DNA from: JACVRW01 sp035947555
Lineage (GTDB): Bacteria; Actinomycetota; Thermoleophilia; Solirubrobacterales; Thermoleophilaceae
DNA: 18,674 nucleotides
Direction: 5' to 3'
Assembly: GCA_035947555.1 (NCBI GenBank)
Contig: DASZJZ010000243.1
Span: 1 to 18,674 of the forward strand
In this document: one piece after another, positions 1 through 5,003 of the stretch
Numbering within the stretch: the first letter of the stretch is position 1
Layout of the letters: every line of letters begins with the position of its first letter
Program-made: the position numbers and the translations under genes
Notes under the pieces: generated by a model
Seen by the model: the letters and a program-made list of their open reading frames with translations, nothing else
Database searches by the model: none
Told to the model about the DNA's origin: nothing

Positions 1-1026
1 AGCGCGGCGGCGCGGCCGGTCCACGCAGACGGGCGCGGCGGCTCCCCGAGCGCCGTCGCCCCTCAGCCCCCTCCCCTCGACCCCAGCGAGGCCGAGGCGC
101 TCGATGCGTACTCCCGCGCGGTTGTTGCCGTAGCCGACCGAGTCGGCCCCTCGGTCGCCAGCCTCCGGGTCATGCGCCGCGTCCGTGGCGGCCAGGTGCC
201 CTCCGGCGCCGGCAGTGCGGTCGCGCTCACGCCGGACGGCTTTCTTCTCACGTCCGCGCACGTCGTCGGTCGGAGCGCCCGGGGCGGCCACATCACCTTC
301 GCGGACGGCCGTGACGAGCGGTTCGAGGTCGTTGGCCGCGACCCCCTCTCCGACCTTGCCCTCCTCCGCGCAGACGGTCCCGGGCTCGAGGCCGCCTCGC
401 TCGGCACGGCTGAGCGGCTGCGGGTGGGCCAGCTCGTCGTTGCGATCGGCAACCCCCATGGCCTCGGCGGGTCCGTCACCGCCGGCGTGGTATCGGCGCT
501 CGGCCGCTCCCTGCCCGCCCGCACGCGCCGTGGCGGCCGCATCATCGACAACGTCATCCAGACCGACGCCGCCCTCAACCCGGGCAGCTCCGGCGGCGCC
601 CTGGCCGACTCCCGGGGACGGGTGATCGGCATCAACACCGCCGTCGCGGGTGTGGGCCTCGGCCTCGCGGTCCCGATCAACGAATCCACGCAGCGCGTGA
701 TCTCCGAGCTGATCCGCGACGGCCGCGTGCGGCGCGCCTACATCGGCGTGGCCGGCGGGCCGCGCCCGGTGCCGCCTCAGGCCCGGGCCGCCGCGGGCAC
801 GAGCACCTGCATCGAGGTCGTGGAGGTGGTGGCCGGCAGCCCCGCCGACCGCGCCGGCCTGCGCCCCGAGGATCTGATCCTGGCGGTGAACGGCCAGACA
901 ACCGCCCGCGTCGAGGACCTCCAGCGCCTCATGGTGGGCGACCTGATAGGCGTGCCCGTCGAGGTGCGGCTGCTCCGCGCCGGGCGCCCGCTTCAACTGG
1001 AGCTCGTGCCCGCGGAGCTCGACTGA
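1..1026 (+). CDS. HtrA/DegP-like S1C serine protease with C-terminal PDZ domain (5'-partial)
   Basis: Trypsin-like protease of the HtrA family, which degrades or processes misfolded or envelope proteins outside the cytoplasm. The frame is open to the first base of the window and holds no ATG, GTG or TTG before 172, while the segment at about 85-171 (AYSRAVVAVADRVGPSVASL) is the usual start of the HtrA protease fold. The true start therefore lies upstream, and the Met at 172 is internal. Counting from base 1, the triad is His87 (SAHVVG), Asp118 (DLALL) and Ser197 (NPGSSGGAL, with GSSGG in place of the common GNSGG). A PDZ domain follows at about residues 240-341 (GSPADRAGLRPEDLILAVNG). Any signal peptide or membrane anchor is outside the window. 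The stop codon lies one base before the globin start, so the two are probably co-transcribed. Confidence 0.95.
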   Translation, partial: SAAARPVHADGRGGSPSAVAPQPPPLDPSEAEALDAYSRAVVAVADRVGPSVASLRVMRRVRGGQVPSGAGSAVALTPDGFLLTSAHVVGRSARGGHITFADGRDERFEVVGRDPLSDLALLRADGPGLEAASLGTAERLRVGQLVVAIGNPHGLGGSVTAGVVSALGRSLPARTRRGGRIIDNVIQTDAALNPGSSGGALADSRGRVIGINTAVAGVGLGLAVPINESTQRVISELIRDGRVRRAYIGVAGGPRPVPPQARAAAGTSTCIEVVEVVAGSPADRAGLRPEDLILAVNGQTTARVEDLQRLMVGDLIGVPVEVRLLRAGRPLQLELVPAELD

Positions 1027-1027
1027 G

Positions 1028-1495
1028 ATGGCCACCGAGGAGAACCCGACCCTCTACGAGTGGGCCGGCGGCGCCGGCGCGTTCGAGCGCCTGACCGAGG
1101 TCTTCTACGGCAAGGTCAAGCAGGACGACCTCCTCGAGCCGATCTTCCGGCACATGGACGCGGACCATCCGAAGCACGTGGCGGCCTGGCTCGCCGAAGT
1201 GTTCGGCGGCCCGAAGCGCTACACCGAGGAGCACGGCGGCTACCCGCACATGCTGTCGAAGCACCGGAACCTCGCGCTCACCGAACAGCAGCGCCGCCGT
1301 TGGGTGAACCTGATCTGCGACGCGGCCGACCACGCCGGCATGCCCAGCGATCCCGAGTTCCGCTCGGCGTTCCTCGCGTACATCGAGTGGGGCACCCGAC
1401 TGGCGGTCGCCAACTCGCAGCCGGGCGCCACGCCGCCGCAGAAGGCGCCCGTGCCCCGCTGGGGGTGGGGCGAAGCGCCGCCCTACACGGGCTGA
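1028..1495 (+). CDS. Group II truncated haemoglobin (GlbO-like)
   Basis: Haem-binding 2-on-2 globin of 155 aa; family members bind O2 or NO and are linked to oxidative and nitrosative stress or O2 delivery. The fold is visible from residue 9 to about 130. By comparison with mycobacterial GlbO, Tyr27 (VFYGKV) is B10, Phe40 is CD1, His79 (SKHRNLALT) is the proximal F8 histidine and Trp92 is the G8 tryptophan typical of group II. The motif FGGPKRYTEEHGGY matches the E-F region. After the globin core there is a Pro/Trp-rich tail (about residues 131-155) that is not part of the usual domain. The ATG follows the protease stop by one base with only a weak Shine-Dalgarno, suggesting translational coupling. 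The downstream gene is convergent, with its stop 15 bp away. Confidence 0.93.
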   Translation: MATEENPTLYEWAGGAGAFERLTEVFYGKVKQDDLLEPIFRHMDADHPKHVAAWLAEVFGGPKRYTEEHGGYPHMLSKHRNLALTEQQRRRWVNLICDAADHAGMPSDPEFRSAFLAYIEWGTRLAVANSQPGATPPQKAPVPRWGWGEAPPYTG

Positions 1496-1510
1496 GCCGA
1501 AGCAGCCCGG

Positions 1511-2320
1511 CTAGAGCCCCGGGACGTGCCGCACCGCGTATCCGCTCGTCGACACGGCCGTGTCCTGCCAGCGGGTGCCCGCCCGGCCCTGGCCGCTCGT
1601 GTCGAAGCGCAGCCCGGCCACCACCATGAACACGTGCCCGCTGTTCGCGTAGATCGTAATCCAGCGCCCCGGCCCCGGCGCCCCGTACTGGGCGAGCAGG
1701 CCTGAGGTGAGCGGCCGGTCGAGCAGTCCCGCGCCCGCCAGCGCGAACGACACAGAGCCCGAGCAGTCGTAGCCGTTGTCGCGCCACGCGCCGTGGCCGC
1801 CGCCCCACTTGTAGGGGAACTTGGCGATCTGGTTCGCCGCCAGGATCACCCGCTTGACCACCTCCGGCGCGTTGTCGGGTGCCTGGGCGGTGCCGTCGCT
1901 CAGCACCCGCGCGCGCGCCCCCGTCGCGAGATAGGCGGTGGTGTCGAGGAAGCGCTTGAAGCGACTGAGCGCGGCCCGCGCCTCGCGCAGCTCGGCCCGC
2001 ACCTCGGCGTCGGTGGGCGCGCCCGGGCTGGGAGCGTCGTCGGCCGGATCAGCCCTCGACAGGTCGGGCTCCGCGCCCGCCCCCTCCAGCTCGACCACGC
2101 GCGCCCGGGACCGCCGCGCCGGGGCGTCGGCCGAGCCATTCGCGCGCGCCTTCGCCGCCGCCTCGGGAGTCAAGACGACCTCGTCGGAGGCCTCCGGCGG
2201 CCCGCCGCGTTCGGTCTCCTGGCCGCCGTCCCTACCGCAGCCCGTCAGCGCCAGCAGGCAGCCGGCGACGATCAGCCAGCGGGCGGCGGCTGCGGCTCGG
2301 ACTGGTGGCGTGACTTCCAT
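1511..2320 (-). CDS. NlpC/P60-like lipoprotein, probable peptidoglycan hydrolase
   Basis: A 269-aa exported protein with a lipoprotein signal: short N-region, hydrophobic stretch and lipobox LTGC, giving Cys28 as the likely lipidated residue. Residues 30-105 are a Pro/Ala/acid-rich linker, followed by a helical stretch (about 105-165) and a C-terminal domain resembling NlpC/P60 cysteine peptidases: PYKWGGGHG (169-177), the nucleophile motif NGYDCSGSVSFAL (Cys186) and SGHVFMVV (His229). These enzymes cut cell-wall peptides. The third catalytic residue is not obvious to me. The ATG at 2320 is the only usual start codon before the signal peptide, and a GAGGA lies directly against it. This start overlaps the upstream DUF1244 gene by 49 bp, so the pair is probably coupled. 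Substrate specificity is unknown. Confidence 0.82.
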   Translation of the reverse strand: MEVTPPVRAAAAARWLIVAGCLLALTGCGRDGGQETERGGPPEASDEVVLTPEAAAKARANGSADAPARRSRARVVELEGAGAEPDLSRADPADDAPSPGAPTDAEVRAELREARAALSRFKRFLDTTAYLATGARARVLSDGTAQAPDNAPEVVKRVILAANQIAKFPYKWGGGHGAWRDNGYDCSGSVSFALAGAGLLDRPLTSGLLAQYGAPGPGRWITIYANSGHVFMVVAGLRFDTSGQGRAGTRWQDTAVSTSGYAVRHVPGL

Positions 2321-2541
2321 TCCTCGTATGGCATCCCGTAGACGATCTCCCGGGCCTCCGCGTCGGGGAGGTCGATCCCCCGCTCCTCCGCCGCCTCCCG
2401 ATACCAGCGCGACAGGCAGTTGCGGCAGAACCCGGCCAGCTCCATCAGGTCGATGTTCTGTACGTCGGCTCTTTCCCGCAAATGCTGAACCAGACGCCTG
2501 AAAGCGGCGGCCTCGAGCTCTGTCCGGGTGGCTTCCCCCAT
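2272..2541 (-). CDS. DUF1244 family protein
   Basis: An 89-aa protein matching DUF1244 over nearly its whole length: RRLVQHLRERADVQNIDLMELAGFCRNCLSRWYREAA, then AREIVYGMPYEEWK. The function of this family is unknown; it is short, soluble and helical, with a conserved CxxC (FCRNC). I place the start at the ATG at 2541 because the family similarity begins there (MGEATRTELEAAAFRRL). A longer frame to 2628 would run into the divergent gene, and its extra residues look non-coding. The 3' end overlaps the NlpC-like lipoprotein gene by 49 bp. From memory the family is best known from Proteobacteria, so its presence in a high-GC actinobacterial setting could reflect transfer; base composition does not visibly differ from the neighbours. 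Confidence 0.85.
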   Translation of the reverse strand: MGEATRTELEAAAFRRLVQHLRERADVQNIDLMELAGFCRNCLSRWYREAAEERGIDLPDAEAREIVYGMPYEEWKSRHQSEPQPPPAG

Positions 2542-2562
2542 CGATCTGGAACGATAGGGAGG

Positions 2563-2856
2563 ATGACCGAGCGAGAACCCCGGCAGCCTTCGGTGCCCGC
2601 CGACCCGAGCGGGATCGAGGAGCCGCATGACGTGCTGGCCGCCGACGAGTTCGGCATCGGCACCCGCGAGGGCCGGCTACCGCCCGACCCGACGGGCATC
2701 CAGGAGCCCCACGACGTGCTGGCGGCGGAGGAGTTCGCGATGCCGGCCGGCGCCGAGCCGCACGGCGAGACGAGCCGCCCCGACCCGCGCACGCTGATCC
2801 CGCTCGTCCTACTGGCCGCGCTCGCGGCCTTCCTGCTGCTGCGCCGCCGTACCTGA
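2563..2856 (+). CDS. Small membrane protein with duplicated DPxGIxEPHDVLAAxEF motif
   Basis: I do not recognise a named family. The 97-aa protein has two copies of a 17-residue motif, at residues 14-30 and 42-58 (DPSGIEEPHDVLAADEF and DPTGIQEPHDVLAAEEF), 28 residues apart. A Pro-rich linker and a single C-terminal transmembrane helix follow (about 78-93, LIPLVLLAALAAFLLL), ending in RRRT. There is no N-terminal signal peptide. The basic C-terminus suggests it stays in the cytoplasm with the acidic repeats outside, but a tail-anchored opposite topology is also possible. The ATG at 2563 is preceded directly by AGGGAGG. A longer frame to 2482 runs over the divergent DUF1244 gene. One base separates the stop from the ferredoxin start, suggesting an operon. 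The real signal here is that the motif is conserved between copies. Confidence 0.8.
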   Translation: MTEREPRQPSVPADPSGIEEPHDVLAADEFGIGTREGRLPPDPTGIQEPHDVLAAEEFAMPAGAEPHGETSRPDPRTLIPLVLLAALAAFLLLRRRT

Positions 2857-2857
2857 C

Positions 2858-3091
2858 GTGACGGAGCTCTCACAGGAGAACCGGATCGAGATCACCGTCG
2901 ACCGGTCGCTCTGCATCGGCTCCGGCGACTGCGTGGACACGGCGCCCGACGTCTTTCAGCTGGACGAGGAGGACAAGGCCGTGGTGGTTGATCCCGACGG
3001 CGCCCCCCTTGACGATGTACTCACCGCCGCCGGAAACTGCCCTGTGAGCGCGATCTTCGTGGTGGGAGAGAGCGGCGACCTGTATCCCTAG
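2858..3091 (+). CDS. Small ferredoxin, [3Fe-4S] type
   Basis: A 77-aa electron-transfer protein of the kind that serves bacterial cytochrome P450s. Three cluster cysteines are visible: Cys19 and Cys25 in CIGSGDC, and Cys61 in NCP. The position that would be the second cysteine of a [4Fe-4S] motif is Ser22, which points to a [3Fe-4S] cluster; four-cysteine relatives would have CxxCxxC. The motif APDVFQLDEEDKAVVVDP is typical of this group. The GTG start sits one base after the stop of the preceding small membrane protein and has no Shine-Dalgarno of its own, so translation is probably coupled. Its TAG stop overlaps the TAG of the convergent aldehyde dehydrogenase within a shared CTAG. The P450 at 15453 is a candidate partner, though about 12 kb away. 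Confidence 0.92.
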   Translation: MTELSQENRIEITVDRSLCIGSGDCVDTAPDVFQLDEEDKAVVVDPDGAPLDDVLTAAGNCPVSAIFVVGESGDLYP

Positions 3092-4593
3092 CGCCTGCCG
3101 CGCCCGTACACCAGCCGCAGCAGCCGCTCGACCAGCCGAGTGGTGCGGGCCTTGTACGGGAGCATGTGCAGGTCGCGCTTCGGCGCGAAGCGTGTGACCA
3201 GCAGCGCCTGGCGCTTCGTGTACTTGCGGATCCCGTCCGCGCCGTGGCGCGAGCCGAGCCCGGACTCCTTCCATCCGCCCATCGGCAGCTCGAGCGCCAC
3301 GTAGTTGATCTGGGCGTCGTTCACGGTGACCACGCCGGCCTCGATCATCCGCGCGAGGCGCTCGCCCCTCGCGGGGTCCTTCGTCCAGACCGACGCCTGC
3401 AACCCGTACTGCGAGTCGTTGGCCAGCCGCACGCCCTCCTCGGCGTCACGCACCTTCATCACGGGCAGGGTGGGACCGAACGTCTCCTCCGTCATGCACT
3501 CCATCGAGTGGTCCACGTCCACGAGGAGGGTCGGCTCGTAGAAGTCGCCGGGGCCGTCGCCGCGCCGGCCGCCCACGAGCGCCCGCGCGCCCTTGGCGAC
3601 CGCGTCGCGCACGTGCGCGTCGATCAGGTCCATCTGCGGTGGCGAGGTGATCGCGCCGATGTCGACCACCCCGGGCCCGCCCGGCACGCCCTGGCGCAGG
3701 TCTCGCATCTTGTGCTCCACCTTGGAGACGAACTCGTCGTAGACCGGCTCCTCGACGTACACGCGCTCGACCGAGATGCACGTCTGACCGCCGTTCTGCA
3801 TCGAGTAGTGCACCGCCGCGTTGGCGGCGCGCTCGAGGTCGGCGTCGGCGAGCACCAGCATCGGGTCCTTGCCGCCGAGCTCGAGCCCGACCGGCGTGAG
3901 CGTCCGCGACGCCCGCTCCATCACCTTCTTGCCGACCTCCGTCGAGCCTGTGAACATCACGTAGTCCACGTGGTCGATCAGCTCGGCGCCCACGTCGCCG
4001 CCGCCGACCGCGACGATGAAGACGTCCTCGGGCAGCCCGCATTCGCGCAGCCCCTCGGCCATGAAGAGCGACGTGAGCGGCGTAAGGCTGGCCGGCTTGA
4101 GCACGCAGGAGTTGCCGGCCGCGAGGGCGGGGATGCAGTCGCCGAAGGAGTTGGTGAGCGGGTAGTTCCAGGGGCCGATCACGCCGGCCACGCCGACCGG
4201 GGCGTAGCGGACCACCAGCTTGCGGCCCATCACGAACGGCGACGAGGAGCGGATCCGCTCGTCGGCCAGGTACTTGGGCGCGTACTTCGCCCAGTGGCCG
4301 AAGGCGCCCGCGGTGTAGCCCACCTCGGCGAGCATCGCGTCCTCGTAGGCCTTGCCGTTCTCGGAGACGATCGTCCGGGCGATGCGCTCGCCGTTGTCGA
4401 GCACCCACTTCTGGGCGCGCCGGAGGATCCGGCCGCGCCCCTCGAACCCGAGCGCCTCCCAGGCGGGCTGTGCGGCGCGGGCGCGGGCCACGACGCCTTC
4501 GACCTCGTCGACCGACAGGGCCGGGACCGACGCGATGACCTGGCCCGTCGCCGGGTTCTGCACCTCGATCTGCCGGGTCGCCGTCTCCAACAC
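3088..4593 (-). CDS. NAD(P)-dependent aldehyde dehydrogenase
   Basis: A 501-aa member of the aldehyde dehydrogenase superfamily, oxidising an aldehyde to its acid with NAD(P)+ through a thiohemiacetal. Visible landmarks are Asn143 (GPWNYPL), Lys166 (LKPAS), the Rossmann turn FTGSTEVG (214-221), the general base Glu238 (LELGGK), the nucleophile Cys272 (GGQTC) and EETFGP (369-374). The last 30 or so residues form a basic tail (KARTTRLVERLLRLVYGRGRR) beyond the usual C-terminus. I chose the GTG at 4593 because a strong AAGGAGG lies six bases upstream and the family similarity starts right after it; the same frame stays open to 4788, but that part overlaps the STAS gene and is not protein-like. 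It is the last gene of a five-gene run. The substrate cannot be told from sequence. Confidence 0.95.
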   Translation of the reverse strand: MLETATRQIEVQNPATGQVIASVPALSVDEVEGVVARARAAQPAWEALGFEGRGRILRRAQKWVLDNGERIARTIVSENGKAYEDAMLAEVGYTAGAFGHWAKYAPKYLADERIRSSSPFVMGRKLVVRYAPVGVAGVIGPWNYPLTNSFGDCIPALAAGNSCVLKPASLTPLTSLFMAEGLRECGLPEDVFIVAVGGGDVGAELIDHVDYVMFTGSTEVGKKVMERASRTLTPVGLELGGKDPMLVLADADLERAANAAVHYSMQNGGQTCISVERVYVEEPVYDEFVSKVEHKMRDLRQGVPGGPGVVDIGAITSPPQMDLIDAHVRDAVAKGARALVGGRRGDGPGDFYEPTLLVDVDHSMECMTEETFGPTLPVMKVRDAEEGVRLANDSQYGLQASVWTKDPARGERLARMIEAGVVTVNDAQINYVALELPMGGWKESGLGSRHGADGIRKYTKRQALLVTRFAPKRDLHMLPYKARTTRLVERLLRLVYGRGRR

Positions 4594-4596
4594 CTG

Positions 4597-4606
4597 CGTC
4601 CTCCTT
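4597..4606 (-). promoter_or_regulatory. Strong Shine-Dalgarno that fixes the aldehyde dehydrogenase start
   Basis: On the minus strand AAGGAGG is followed by six bases and then GTG at 4593. This is among the best ribosome binding sites in the window and decides against the longer in-frame extension. Confidence 0.8.
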
Positions 4607-4613
4607 AGGTCTT

Positions 4614-4629
4614 TGGCTGGCCGGCCAAC
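4614..4629 (-). repeat. Imperfect inverted repeat between STAS and aldehyde dehydrogenase genes
   Basis: GGTTGGCC followed by GGCCAGCC on the minus strand, built around the perfect palindrome TGGCCGGCCA (4618-4627). It lies in the 37-bp gap after the STAS stop codon. It could form a short hairpin that trims or attenuates transcription into the dehydrogenase gene, but there is no T-run, so a functional role is only possible. Confidence 0.35.
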
Positions 4630-4630
4630 C

Positions 4631-4984
4631 TTATTCGTCCGTGGCCGCGAGCGCCTCGTCGAGCGTCTCGAACACGGGCGCGGCCCGCTCGAACTCCACG
4701 ATCTCCAGCACGCGCGCCACCGGCCGACCCGCGGGGGCGACCACGCGCATCCTCTGGCGCCGGGCGCCCAGCCTGCGGGAGAGCGCAAACAGCATCGCGA
4801 TCCCGCTCGAGTCGATGAAGTCGAGCTCCCTGAAGTCGATCACCAGCGTGCGAGCCGAGGTGGGCACGGCGTCGTGGATGCGGTCGCCCAGGCCGGGAGC
4901 GCCGGCGATGTCGAGCTCGCCGGTCACTCGGGCGATCACCGTCTCACCTCTCTGCTCGATCTCGAGCTCGACCAGCTCCGTCAC
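4631..4984 (-). CDS. STAS-domain anti-anti-sigma factor (SpoIIAA/RsbV type)
   Basis: A 117-aa single STAS domain. In partner-switch systems the unphosphorylated form binds an anti-sigma kinase and frees a sigma factor; phosphorylation of a conserved serine inactivates it. The motif DFIDSSGIAMLF contains that serine, Ser59 (or Ser60) after Asp58. The strand-helix pattern fits the family: VTGELDIAGAPGL, RTLVIDFRELDFIDSS, MRVVAPAGRPVARVLEI. I chose the GTG at 4984 because GGGAGGGG lies just upstream and the domain starts there. The gene follows the membrane phosphatase/kinase by 19 bp. That neighbour carries both a PP2C phosphatase and an anti-sigma-type ATPase domain, so it is the obvious candidate to dephosphorylate and phosphorylate this protein. 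No target sigma factor is encoded next to it. Confidence 0.93.
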   Translation of the reverse strand: MTELVELEIEQRGETVIARVTGELDIAGAPGLGDRIHDAVPTSARTLVIDFRELDFIDSSGIAMLFALSRRLGARRQRMRVVAPAGRPVARVLEIVEFERAAPVFETLDEALAATDE

Positions 4985-5003
4985 CGTGCCCCTCCCTTCG
5001 CGT

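Noticed and set aside
172..1026. Met at 172 as the start of the HtrA-like protease
   Set aside because: The first strand of the protease fold lies before it and the frame is open to the window edge.
3166..4608. 480-codon plus-strand frame opposite the aldehyde dehydrogenase
   Set aside because: Composition is His/Arg/Val-rich shadow sequence with no recognisable domain, while the minus strand has a complete dehydrogenase.
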